DNA of 64,000 nucleotides from Flavobacterium lipolyticum (GCF_020905335.1 NZ_JAJJMN010000001.1:2046001-2110000), one strand, 5' to 3'. Positions 1 through 7,087 are shown, numbered from the stretch's first letter. A program made the numbers and translations. Notes: generated by a model not told the origin, from the sequence alone.

Positions 1-117
1 AGGTTTTTTTATAAGCTGCTAAACCTGCCAAATCTGTGAGGAATTCTCAGCCACTAATTGTCCTCGTTTTTTTCGCCACAGATTAAGGGATCAAAAAGTC
101 CATAATGAAGAGGTGTT
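1..117. repeat. Intergenic repeat remnant at left edge
   Basis: No gene is visible here. The stretch contains CTGCTAAACCTGCC followed by AAATCTGTGAG, and a later CGCCACAGATT that can pair with part of it. The same CTGCTAAA..CTG wording occurs near 62105-62125, so this is probably one copy of a dispersed intergenic repeat. Function unknown. Confidence 0.35.
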
Positions 118-507
118 TTATTTTCTTAATTTTACATATAGTAAATTAGAGTATCTGCCTTTATATAAGTCATCTGGATAACTAAAACTAATTATAGTGC
201 CGTTTAATAATCCTTTTACTTTTCTGTCTGAAAAGCTAAATTCAATAATGATCTCATTATCATTTTCAGACTTATTAGATTTCCAAGTTCCAACGGAATT
301 TGTCTTTGTATTATCGTTTTTTAATTCAAAAGTTTTATCTGCATTGATCAATAATAATCGATACTCTTCTGCTTTAACTAATGTATCCCTTGTGACAAAT
401 TTATCAATTTCATATTTACCAATGATTTGTTTTTCCTCTATCTTCGAAGAACAACTTAAATAAAGGGTAAAAATTGACAATAAAATAAATTTATATAAAT
501 TTTTCAT
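118..507 (-). CDS. Small lipoprotein, candidate immunity protein
   Basis: A 129-residue protein with a lipoprotein signal peptide: hydrophobic stretch at residues 5-18 and the lipobox LYLSC with Cys19. It should therefore be anchored in an envelope membrane. The rest looks like a small beta-rich, lipocalin-like domain (IIGKYEIDKF near residue 28, GTWKSNK near 73), but I do not recognise the family with certainty. Its start lies 4 bases after the stop of the toxin-like tail at 512-823, the spacing expected for a toxin-immunity pair. The immunity role is inference from that spacing and from the two similar pairs further right. Confidence 0.7.
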   Translation of the reverse strand: MKNLYKFILLSIFTLYLSCSSKIEEKQIIGKYEIDKFVTRDTLVKAEEYRLLLINADKTFELKNDNTKTNSVGTWKSNKSENDNEIIIEFSFSDRKVKGLLNGTIISFSYPDDLYKGRYSNLLYVKLRK

Positions 508-511
508 AGTT

Positions 512-823
512 CTAATTTGTATCTCTTACTTCGGTTAATATATGTCTTGAGTATTTTCCATCCATATTATCTGATTTAACAGCTTCATTTTTATTATACG
601 GAATGTTATTATCAGCATCTCTAAAATAATAATTTCCTTTACGGTCAACCTGTAATCTAAATTTATTTAGTGTTGTATCAGTGCCAACTGATTTATCTGT
701 TGAAGGAGATTGTCCGGAAAAATTATTTTCATTCGCAACTGAATTAACTGAACGGTGTCTATTTAAAACTTCATTTACACACCGAAGTTTAAACTCATAA
801 TTGTACTTGATTTTTCTTTCCAT
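512..823 (-). pseudogene. Chimeric reading frame: IS3 OrfA start fused to toxin-like tail
   Basis: The first 36 or so residues (YNYEFKLRCVNEVL, HRSVNSVANENNF) match the beginning of an IS3/IS150-type OrfA transposase, the helix-turn-helix part. From about residue 37 (GQSPSTDKS) the sequence changes to a polar domain containing RLQVDRKGNYYF and YSRHILTEVRDTN that is unlike any transposase. The reading frame therefore joins an IS end to the last 65 residues of another protein, perhaps the tip of an RHS-type toxin. It may be translated, but neither parent protein is complete. Confidence 0.6.
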
Positions 824-866
824 AAAAATGCCTGCAAATAGTGTCTAGCTTTTTGGGGGCAGTTCA
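718..866 (-). mobile_element. Truncated IS3-family (IS150 group) end
   Basis: On the minus strand the element begins at 866 with TGAACTGCCCCCAAAAAGCT followed by AGACAC. This is the typical terminal inverted repeat of IS150-like elements, which start with TG and carry a CCCC-AAAA-TTAGACA type end. The OrfA start codon follows about 20 bases later. The element breaks off near 718, inside orfA; orfB and the right end are absent. It abuts the shared cassette tail at 871-924 and probably landed there. Confidence 0.6.
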
Positions 867-870
867 TAGG

Positions 871-924
871 AATGGCTTTTTATTTTGATTACTTTCACCA
901 GCGGGATGTTCACGCTAGCAGGGG
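871..924. repeat. Cassette 3' tail, copy A
   Basis: The segment AATGGCTTTTTATTTTGATT followed by AC-TTCAC is closely matched at 3533-3566, where the text is AGTGGCTTTTGTTATTTTGA followed by TTACGTTTAC. Both copies lie just downstream (minus strand) of a toxin-immunity gene group, so they look like a conserved 3' boundary of exchangeable cassettes. The hairpin arm kept in copy B is missing here, where the IS end abuts. Confidence 0.4.
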
Positions 925-1242
925 CTAACGTTTTATTGTAGATAACCAAATAGAGTCATTTGATTTTTTGGTATAATTATAAATCAATTCTAAGTCATTC
1001 ATTTTTTTATTTTTAATTAGAATTGTATTATTTTTTACAATATAATCTTCATTATAATTATTCAGAACTAACTCCATTTTCTTATAAAAATCATTTGGAA
1101 TTTTATTTGTATTTACAATATATTCTTCGTGTTCTAAATTTACAGGATAAAGATTTACATATTTATTACTCCAATAATAATAAACAGAGAATAAAACTAT
1201 AGATAACACTACAACCAAAAATATTTTTTTTTTCATTTTCAT
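925..1242 (-). CDS. Small membrane-anchored protein, unknown
   Basis: A 105-residue protein with Lys-rich N-terminus and a single hydrophobic helix at residues 6-23, without a clear cleavage site, followed by a polar domain rich in Asn, Lys and Tyr. It is probably anchored in the inner membrane with its body in the periplasm. It is the third gene of the group toxin tip (1827-2501), lipoprotein (1283-1825), this gene, with a gap of about 40 bases before it. A second immunity or accessory protein is possible. Composition is very AT-rich, in keeping with acquired DNA. No family recognised. Confidence 0.6.
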   Translation of the reverse strand: MKMKKKIFLVVVLSIVLFSVYYYWSNKYVNLYPVNLEHEEYIVNTNKIPNDFYKKMELVLNNYNEDYIVKNNTILIKNKKMNDLELIYNYTKKSNDSIWLSTIKR

Positions 1243-1282
1243 TTTTTTTCAAAATAATAAGTTTTTTAATTTAGTTGTAATA

Positions 1283-1825
1283 CTATTTAAACTTAATGGT
1301 TTTAAAAGATTCAACTAAAATTTCTTGCTCCTCTTTATTTAAATTTTTACCTACAATCGATAATGCATTGTTATTAATTTTACTAAAATAGATTCCTGTT
1401 TCACCTAGCTTATATTTTTTAGGAACTTTTATTTTTGCAACTTTTTTGTTGATAGTGTCATAGTAATAATACTCTTTTAAAAAAGTTCCTTGCGCTTGGT
1501 CAATTTCTGGAGTATCCGAATAGTGAAGCCCATTAATATTCATTTTTAAAGAATCATATTTTCGAATCTGTTCTTTACTAAATACCTTATTTGTTTCATT
1601 AAACTCTTGGGAATATTGTCCCCAATCAAAATATATTGAATCATTGTTTTTGGTTACAATTATATTAACGTTCGAATCGATTCCTTTTGTTTTAATTTTT
1701 TTCCAACTTGAAGGAAGAGATATAGAAAAACTATCGAAACCAAACTCTTGAAAATTATCCTTCTGATTACAGCTAAAAAATAAAGATATAATCATACATT
1801 TTAATAATATTCGTCTTTTTTTCAT
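1283..1825 (-). CDS. Lipoprotein, candidate immunity to the metallopeptidase tip
   Basis: A 180-residue protein with a lipoprotein signal (IISLFFSC, Cys19). The mature part has FDSFSISLPSSWKKI near residue 30 and ALSIVGKNLNKEEQEILV near the end, a layout reminiscent of PsbP/DUF1795-like domains; this is weak. Its start codon lies one base after the stop of the metallopeptidase tip, so the two are translationally linked. An outer-membrane or periplasmic lipoprotein is a sensible immunity factor against a peptidase acting in the periplasm. That role is inferred from position only. Confidence 0.65.
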   Translation of the reverse strand: MKKRRILLKCMIISLFFSCNQKDNFQEFGFDSFSISLPSSWKKIKTKGIDSNVNIIVTKNNDSIYFDWGQYSQEFNETNKVFSKEQIRKYDSLKMNINGLHYSDTPEIDQAQGTFLKEYYYYDTINKKVAKIKVPKKYKLGETGIYFSKINNNALSIVGKNLNKEEQEILVESFKTIKFK

Positions 1826-1826
1826 T

Positions 1827-2501
1827 TTACCATGTTATATTATTACTGCTTACAAAACTATTTACCTGAGACTTGATACCGCTTTTATAACTAGTGTTTA
1901 CACTTGATTGGCGATAAGTACCATTACCCGTTGATTGAGATATTTGACCTGCTCCTCCATTTATTATTTCTCCTCTTTCTTTTTGGCTTGTACTTAATGA
2001 ACCATTTACACTTGGGGTCATTAAACCACCATTTTTATGAGACAAACCTAAAAGATGTCCAATTTCATGTGTTGCAGCCTCATTAAAAGTCTTATTGGCA
2101 ATTGTGCCTTTCTCTACTGCACTTACTCTTCCTCCCTTCTCAGCCAAACCAACAGGGTCAGTACCATCCTTCATTTTTGGAATATTATCTGCTAATATCA
2201 TCACATGGTCATCTTTTCCAACATCTGATAAAGATTTAACAACCTTGTATGTTACTGATACGGTTAAATGATCTGAATTTGTAATGTCAAGAGCTCGATT
2301 ATCAGTTTGTGCATTTCCAGATAAGGATGATAAAGCTACACTGCCTGAGGATTTATTGAACATTGTTTTAGATAAATCGACACCATCACTATTAACAACA
2401 GTTAAAGTCATAGTCATGTTAACATTTCTTTGTTTATAATGTTTATCTCCTTTTGTATTTGAAAGTTTAGTTATAATATCATTAGGGTCGCTGGCTTCCA
2501 T
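1827..2501 (-). CDS. Metallopeptidase domain, RHS toxin tip (detached by frameshift)
   Basis: The 224-residue frame carries HEIGHLLGLSH at residues 145-155, the zinc motif HExxHxxGxxH of metzincin peptidases, followed by GGLMTP with Met161 as a plausible Met-turn. The N-terminal residues MEASDPND continue the usual RHS core ending, in which an Asp-Pro-Asp-Gly-Met sequence precedes the variable tip. In the present sequence the core lies in another frame, because one base is missing near 2512/2513. The product was therefore once the C-terminal toxin of an RHS protein and is now either dead or read from an internal Met. Metallopeptidase tips are a known class of polymorphic toxins. Confidence 0.75.
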   Translation of the reverse strand: MEASDPNDIITKLSNTKGDKHYKQRNVNMTMTLTVVNSDGVDLSKTMFNKSSGSVALSSLSGNAQTDNRALDITNSDHLTVSVTYKVVKSLSDVGKDDHVMILADNIPKMKDGTDPVGLAEKGGRVSAVEKGTIANKTFNEAATHEIGHLLGLSHKNGGLMTPSVNGSLSTSQKERGEIINGGAGQISQSTGNGTYRQSSVNTSYKSGIKSQVNSFVSSNNITW

Positions 2502-2905
2502 ACCATCTGGGTAATAAAGTACACTGGATTATTAAGCGCATAGGTGTAAGGATTAAATCTCCTACTTTTTTCCGCCAGCGGATCAATATTCATCCATCTT
2601 CCTAATACAGGGGCATAATTACGTGCTCCATAGTTATACATGTTAAGTCCCAGCTCGTCTTGAAACTCTATTTCATTGAATTTATATTTATTATTTAAAT
2701 TGTCAGATCCCGTATAAGTTTCGTTTAGATCAAAATAATCACCTAATTTAGGATCTTCACTATTATTCTGGTTTTCTACATAGATGCTGTCAAATTTATT
2801 GGCGTTATTTATATATTGTGCATTATAAAGATCGTTTTTTATAGTGATCTCACCAAGTCTCGTAGTATTGTTTGTGTGTTTTCCAGCAAATTTCCCTAAT
2901 TACTG
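2497..2905 (-). pseudogene. RHS core C-terminal fragment, copy A
   Basis: The minus strand translates to the end of an RHS-repeat core: KYKFNEIEFQDELGLNMYNY, GARNYAPVLGRWMNIDPLAE and NNPVYFI. These match the hallmark 'ELGLnxYxxGARxYxPxLGRWxxxDP' ending. The frame is open from about 2890 to the frameshift near 2512, where one base appears deleted (FITQMVW instead of an expected FIDPDGM). No N-terminal RHS shell or start codon remains: upstream it joins a decayed recombinase. Between about 2645 and 2878 it is nearly identical in DNA to copy B at 4588-4822. Confidence 0.75.
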
Positions 2906-3170
2906 TTGACTTTGATATTCAATCGCTTGCACGGATGGTCAGTTCTGTAACTACTCATAACCGGATAATCATAATATTTTTTGATTGCTGGTAGAATCAC
3001 AATCCTTATATTTTTCGTTAGACTGTTGCTCGCTGATTTCTTCCATGTACTGAACGATATTATCGTATTTGTATCTTTTAACTTTCGGATTCATTTTTAG
3101 AAAATGATTGATAGCAAATAAATAGCTTTTTACTGTTTGTCCACTATAGTCCTGAATTTACTCAATAAAT
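2906..3170 (-). pseudogene. Decayed tyrosine recombinase N-terminal domain
   Basis: Reading the minus strand from about 3170 gives IQDYSGQTVKSYLFAINHFL, then KYDNIVQYMEEISEQQSNEK. After a frame change near 2982 it continues LPAIKKYYDYPVMSSYRTDH, PCKRLNIK. This resembles the SAM-like N-terminal DNA-binding domain of XerC/D-type integrases, in which such a helix is followed by the RTDHPC-like end of the domain. There is an in-frame stop at the left end, a frameshift, and no catalytic domain. It runs directly into RHS copy A, so a recombination or deletion fused the two. Confidence 0.5.
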
Positions 3171-3509
3171 ACTAACGAATCTCGAAAAGTGTAGCTTTTT
3201 GGCACTTTTTTTTAAAATATTTTTTTACTGGGTCAATATGTGTTCCAAAATGAGACACTGTTCCGGGAAATTTCAAAAACTGTAGAATTTTCGTTTGCAT
3301 TATCGATGATATTCGTTGGAAATATTATATATTTTATACTACAGGCGGATAACTTGACTTACAAAATCAAGGAATTTAGTATTGAAATAGCCGATACAGG
3401 GAGGGAGGATATTCTGAATACTATTTCTCAAGTCTCTTGAGATTCCCTAGCAAATACCAGGATAACTTGAATTCTATTTTAACAGTTTGGTGCACTTTAA
3501 AGCGCTATA
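3171..3509. other. Intergenic, no supported gene
   Basis: About 340 AT-rich bases without a convincing gene. A plus-strand open frame of 66 codons at 3240-3440 has no recognisable domain or clear ribosome site. The 11-mer AATGAGACACT occurs at 3249-3259 and again at 3565-3575 in the same orientation, possibly the edges of a former insertion. Otherwise nothing is seen. Confidence 0.4.
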
Positions 3510-3550
3510 AAAGCAAACGCCACTCCGATTTGAAGTGGCTTTTGTTATTT
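3510..3550 (-). terminator. Hairpin terminator after the 64-residue gene
   Basis: GCCACT and AGTGGC form a stem around a 9-base loop (3520-3540). On the minus strand it is followed by a T-rich run (GTTTGCTTTT), and on the plus strand by TTTTGTTATTTT. It would end transcription of the toxin-immunity pair to the right and could act in both directions. Confidence 0.55.
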
Positions 3551-3590
3551 TGATTACGTTTACGAATGAGACACTCGCACCAATTTAGGG
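3531..3590. repeat. Cassette 3' tail, copy B
   Basis: Counterpart of the segment at 871-924; the shared core is TGGCTTTT-(GT)TATTTTGATTAC followed by TT-AC. It sits downstream of the immunity candidate of the second RHS cassette, as copy A does for the first. Unlike copy A it keeps the terminator stem next to it. Confidence 0.4.
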
Positions 3591-3597
3591 ATATATT

Positions 3598-3792
3598 TTA
3601 ATATTTGAGTATTAAATATCCAATTATACCAATTACTAACAATGTTATTAGATATCCTGTCCAAACATTTCTAAGCTCATATTTTTCAGTAAATTGCTCA
3701 TTCATATTTCCTTTAAATCCTTTAATAGCCCAAAAGAAAAATCCTCCAATCCAAATGGAAGTTAGTTTCGCTGCGAACGGTTCTCTTGCCAT
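3598..3792 (-). CDS. Two-helix membrane protein, candidate immunity protein
   Basis: A 64-residue protein with two hydrophobic helices, about residues 9-24 (LTSIWIGGFFFWAIKG) and 43-62 (WTGYLITLLVIGIIGYLIL), joined by a charged loop. It starts 4 bases after the stop of the RHS toxin gene at 3797-5068 and is followed by a hairpin terminator, so it forms a two-gene unit with it. Small membrane proteins commonly protect against toxins acting on or through the inner membrane. The immunity role is inferred from gene order; the family itself is not recognised. Confidence 0.65.
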   Translation of the reverse strand: MAREPFAAKLTSIWIGGFFFWAIKGFKGNMNEQFTEKYELRNVWTGYLITLLVIGIIGYLILKY

Positions 3793-3796
3793 ATTC

Positions 3797-5068
3797 TTAT
3801 TTTTTATTTAATGTTGTTCCTACTTGTTTTAATGTTTTCGAATAAATGACATATCCTGCATTATTAAAATCTCGATCTTCCAGTTTGCTTCTTTTTGACT
3901 TTGTCATCGCTGACGAGTAACTAGTGGCAGTTCCTCTTACATAATCAATTAATGCCTCGCCTAACCTTCCAAAGCCTCCAGTCGTACCATCACCAGCTCC
4001 AGGTATATCTTTTGTTGTTTCTCTAAAATTTTGCAAATCACTTTTTAGTGGAACTACTAAATCTTTCATGCCATCAACGCTACCCTCAAATGCTTTTGCT
4101 AAAGGACCAGTTAAGCTTTTATCCGATGTTTTTTTTGTTTTAGAATCGGTGACTTTTCCCGTATCTAAAATATTTGAAGGATTTCTCTCGGTCGTTGTTT
4201 TGGTTGTGTAAATAGAATTTGACTTACTTACTATTTCTCCTTTTGAATTAACAACAGTTGTGAAATTAGCACTTGTAGTTGTGGTATTTGTCACTTCTGT
4301 TGTACCTCCAAATTCATTGACCATACTTGAAGAATTTGAATTACTTACTGTAACATTTTCTTTTATCGCATAGTTTCCTGTCTTTTTATCATAATTAACA
4401 GATTGAAGTAAATATGTTGGGTCTCCACTTCCTTCAGCTGACATTCCATTGGTGTCAATAAAATATACTGGATTGTTATTAGTGTAAACATACGGACTAA
4501 ATCGTCTGGATGTCTCAGTCAATGGATCAATGTTCATCCATCGACCAAGTGCAGGGGCATAATTACGTGCGCCATAGTCATATATGTTAAGTCCCAGCTC
4601 GTCTTGAAGCTCCATTCCATTGAATTTATATTTATTATTTAAATTGTCAGATCCCGTATAAGTTTCGTTTAGATCAAAATAATCACCTAATTTAGGATCT
4701 TCACTATTATTCTGGTTTTCTACATAGATGCTGTCAAATTTATTGGTGTTATTTATATATTGTGCATCATAAAGATCGTTTTTTATAGTGATCTGACCAA
4801 GTCTGGTAGTTTTGTTTGTGTATTTTGAAGCAAATTTCTCAATTTTAGCAGTATTTTTATCGTCTTCAATCTGCTGACGCCAGATGTTAAGAAAAGAATG
4901 TCTAAAGCGTGCCATTTCACCAGGACTGGTATCTTTTAGTACAATTTTGTGGTTTTTAATAGTCATAATATTTTTTGTGTTAATGAATGGTACTTGATCA
5001 CTATGGTTTTGTAATTTGTAGCTAGTCAATTTTGCATATGGACAATTTCTTGTAAATTTAATAACCAC
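3797..5068 (-). CDS. RHS core fragment with C-terminal toxin tip
   Basis: A 423-residue protein. Residues 1-90 are unrecognised; about 95-205 are the end of an RHS core (NKYKFNGMELQDELGLNIYD, GARNYAPALGRWMNIDPLTE, NNPVYFIDTNGM); the remaining 215 residues form a variable tip with a Thr/Ser-rich linker (TTEVTNTTTTSANFTTVV) and a C-terminal domain around GGFGRLGEALIDYVRGTATS. Full RHS toxins exceed 1000 residues, so this is an orphan tip cassette without the shell needed for delivery. Such displaced tips usually serve as donors for recombination with a full-length gene elsewhere. The start at 5068 is uncertain; a later Met at about residue 35 is equally possible. Toxic activity unknown. Confidence 0.7.
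   Translation of the reverse strand: MVIKFTRNCPYAKLTSYKLQNHSDQVPFINTKNIMTIKNHKIVLKDTSPGEMARFRHSFLNIWRQQIEDDKNTAKIEKFASKYTNKTTRLGQITIKNDLYDAQYINNTNKFDSIYVENQNNSEDPKLGDYFDLNETYTGSDNLNNKYKFNGMELQDELGLNIYDYGARNYAPALGRWMNIDPLTETSRRFSPYVYTNNNPVYFIDTNGMSAEGSGDPTYLLQSVNYDKKTGNYAIKENVTVSNSNSSSMVNEFGGTTEVTNTTTTSANFTTVVNSKGEIVSKSNSIYTTKTTTERNPSNILDTGKVTDSKTKKTSDKSLTGPLAKAFEGSVDGMKDLVVPLKSDLQNFRETTKDIPGAGDGTTGGFGRLGEALIDYVRGTATSYSSAMTKSKRSKLEDRDFNNAGYVIYSKTLKQVGTTLNKK
4442..4858. repeat. Direct repeat: RHS core copy B (partner 2497-2905)
   Basis: This segment and 2497-2905 are homologous over their whole length and nearly identical over about 235 bases (4588-4822 against 2645-2878), with only a handful of differences. 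They are in the same orientation, about 1.9 kb apart. The identity falls off on both sides into unrelated tips and unrelated N-terminal sequence, as expected if the core serves as the homology arm for cassette exchange. Confidence 0.8.
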
Positions 5069-5477
5069 ATTTTTTAAGGATAACTAGTTTTTAAAGGGGG
5101 ATAAAAGTACTCTGAATTAACTTCTTTAAAAAAAGAATAGACTTTAAAAGTCAGTAGATTCAGTTGATGTGTTCTGTGTTGATTATGAGTTCAGTAGTCT
5201 GAGGAAAATTACATTATTTTCATACTATATGGTATTATACTCTACTATGTAGAACTAATCCATAAGTATAATTTGGTGTAATATTTATGTGTTTTAGGTG
5301 CTCGATAAAACTCAAAAAAAACACCCACTATTTCAATAAATAAAAAGGGGGTGTATAAGAAAAATAGAAATTTTAGCTTCTATCGTTTTTTAGGTTTTAG
5401 ATCTTCTTATAATTAACGTATTATGAAGATATAGGAGAGGGTTTATTGTTTGTAGAATTTATTTTGTATTGTGATTT
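5069..5477. other. Intergenic, AT-rich; one terminator
   Basis: No gene seen. It holds the upstream region of the orphan RHS cassette (no clear TAnnTTTG promoter noticed) and the terminator of the DUF3078 gene at 5313-5354. Confidence 0.5.
5313..5354 (-). terminator. Terminator of the DUF3078 gene
   Basis: On the minus strand ACACCCCC pairs with GGGTGT across an AT-rich loop and is followed by eight T residues. It lies about 120 bases past the stop codon at 5478. Confidence 0.6.
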
Positions 5478-6428
5478 TTAAAACCCAAAATTAATGCCTA
5501 CACCAAATACTTGTCTGGTTTGGAATCCACTGAAAGCATTATCATCATAGATGGCCTGGAAGGATAAGTTTGCCGATAGAAATTTGTTAACTTTCATGAT
5601 GACATTCAATGAGTAGTTGATATCTACATTTTGCGGATCTTTTAAATAGTTAGAATACAAATTCAGGGTATTCTCAGCAGTTACGTTGGTCATAATAGCC
5701 AGTTTGTAATAAACCGAAGCATAAAATCCGAGTTCGTATAACATGCTTTTATTAGCATCTACTCCAAAGTAGGCCCCGTCTACATAAGGAAGCCCGGTTG
5801 CCTGATCAATTCCCGAAGTATAAGCGCGGTCTACAAAAGTGAATTTTGAAGTTAGGGGAGCAAAGTTTATTTTTAGATTCTCCGTTTTAGACCAGTAAAT
5901 ACCAGGTCCTGTAGTTAGATACCCCGGAGACATAAACTTGGTGTTTTCAGTTCGGATTTCCTTCCCGTTTACATCCTTCCCATACAGATAACCGGTTGTA
6001 AATTGGGTTCTGAAATTTAAAAAGAAAGAATAATACCAATCTCCAAAAGCTTTCTTTCCTGCAATTGAATTAAATTCTAAACGGTCATCAGTCTTTTTTT
6101 CGAAATCGGCATTTTTAGTTTGCAAAAGACCATACGAAGCCAGAATCTTGTTGTCCCAGGTGAGATCGTCTTTTTTATAGTTAAAGTCATAATTGATTCC
6201 TAAAGTTCCGGAGAAGCTGTCTTCACCTCCGGCAACCCAATTGTTAAAGCTGGATTGATTTAGTAAAAGAGACACAGTACCTTTTGCCTTCCATCCTTCA
6301 TCTTCGATAGTATCATTTATTTTTTTTACTGCTTTTTCAGTATTCTGGATTAGTTCTTTTTCTGAATTTTGCGCATGAACAAAAGTAAAGTTTGCTAAAA
6401 CAAGGAGTAATAATGCTAGCTTTTTCAT
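5478..6428 (-). CDS. DUF3078 outer-membrane-type protein
   Basis: A 316-residue protein with a cleavable signal peptide (residues 1-19, ending FTFVHAQ) and a DUF3078 body: GTVSLLLNQSSFNNWVAGGE near residue 50, repeated alternating aromatic strands (NYDFNYKKDDLTWDNKIL), and a C-terminal strand ending in GVGINFGF. These features suggest an outer-membrane beta-barrel, common in Bacteroidota but of unknown function. It lies last in the suf gene row, 80 bases after the DUF2480 gene, and has its own promoter-like -7 box and a terminator, so it is probably an independent unit. Confidence 0.85.
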   Translation of the reverse strand: MKKLALLLLVLANFTFVHAQNSEKELIQNTEKAVKKINDTIEDEGWKAKGTVSLLLNQSSFNNWVAGGEDSFSGTLGINYDFNYKKDDLTWDNKILASYGLLQTKNADFEKKTDDRLEFNSIAGKKAFGDWYYSFFLNFRTQFTTGYLYGKDVNGKEIRTENTKFMSPGYLTTGPGIYWSKTENLKINFAPLTSKFTFVDRAYTSGIDQATGLPYVDGAYFGVDANKSMLYELGFYASVYYKLAIMTNVTAENTLNLYSNYLKDPQNVDINYSLNVIMKVNKFLSANLSFQAIYDDNAFSGFQTRQVFGVGINFGF

Positions 6429-6453
6429 GATATCTGGTTTAAATGTGTAAGAA

Positions 6454-6461
6454 CAAATATA
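6454..6461 (-). promoter_or_regulatory. Candidate -7 box of the DUF3078 gene
   Basis: TATATTTG on the minus strand fits the Bacteroidota -7 consensus TAnnTTTG and lies 26 bases before the start codon. No good TTG is seen at the -33 distance. Confidence 0.4.
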
Positions 6462-6508
6462 CTAAATAATCGTTAAAAAGCCTTATGGGATGCAGCTGGT
6501 AAGGAGTG

Positions 6509-7018
6509 TTATTTCTTTGGTTCTTTGTATAATGGTACCGCCGAACAGGCCTCACCATACATGATACTTCTTGCAAAAGGCTGCAGATAGGTTGCTGCTA
6601 AAATGTAGGCACGGGTAGGTACAGGTTTGCGGGAACAGCCTTTCACGATAACAGGTTTGCCTTTATAGGGAGTGTAATCAAGTTTGCTTAATATTTCTTC
6701 GTATAAGCTTGCTTCCAAATCTTCTATAGTTCCGTTCACCACTTTTTTAGCGTATGGTGCTAAATGTACTGCAACCAGAATAGAAGACCAGGCAGGAACA
6801 ATTGCATCTGTACTGCAATTTATTGCTACATATTGATCTTGATATTGCGACCAGTCGTGATTTTTTAAATGCTCTCTAAAGTCTTTTTCTTTTAATAAAA
6901 AACCTTCTAAAAGCCATTGTGATATATCGATTTGCACACGTGCTCCTTTTGGGTAATAATCTTCAAGATCAAATACCTCCAAGGCACTATTGGCAACTTT
7001 ATTGATGATTTCTTCCAT
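6509..7018 (-). CDS. DUF2480 family protein
   Basis: A 169-residue soluble protein recognised as the DUF2480 family by its length and by EEIINKVANSALEVFDLEDY at the start, INCSTDAIVPAWSSILVA near residue 87, and the CSRKPVPTRAY segment near 127 with a second conserved Cys at about 158 (GEACSAVPL). The family occurs in Bacteroidota, regularly beside suf genes. Here it follows the sufT-like gene after a hairpin of GTTTCAA repeats. Function unknown; the conserved cysteines and gene context make a link to iron-sulfur assembly plausible, but that is inference. Confidence 0.85.
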   Translation of the reverse strand: MEEIINKVANSALEVFDLEDYYPKGARVQIDISQWLLEGFLLKEKDFREHLKNHDWSQYQDQYVAINCSTDAIVPAWSSILVAVHLAPYAKKVVNGTIEDLEASLYEEILSKLDYTPYKGKPVIVKGCSRKPVPTRAYILAATYLQPFARSIMYGEACSAVPLYKEPKK

Positions 7019-7029
7019 AAGAAAATTTT

Positions 7030-7082
7030 GGTTTCAGGTTTCAAGTTTCAAGTTGAGTAACGTGAAACTTGAAACTTGAAAC
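7030..7082. repeat. GTTTCAA heptamer palindrome
   Basis: GTTTCAAGTTTCAAG (7036-7050 region) is followed after about 15 bases by CTTGAAACTTGAAAC, giving a long perfect stem of heptamer units. It fills the gap between the sufT-like and DUF2480 genes. The same heptamer recurs at 12605-12710, 13125-13172 and 50512-50578. Confidence 0.75.
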
Positions 7083-7087
7083 AAATA

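Noticed and set aside
197..463. Plus-strand open frame opposite the first lipoprotein
   Set aside because: It is the complement of a gene with a clear lipoprotein signal; its own translation has no domain-like features.
3240..3440. 66-codon plus-strand frame in the RHS island
   Set aside because: No recognisable motif, no convincing ribosome site or promoter, and it lies in a stretch of decayed sequence.
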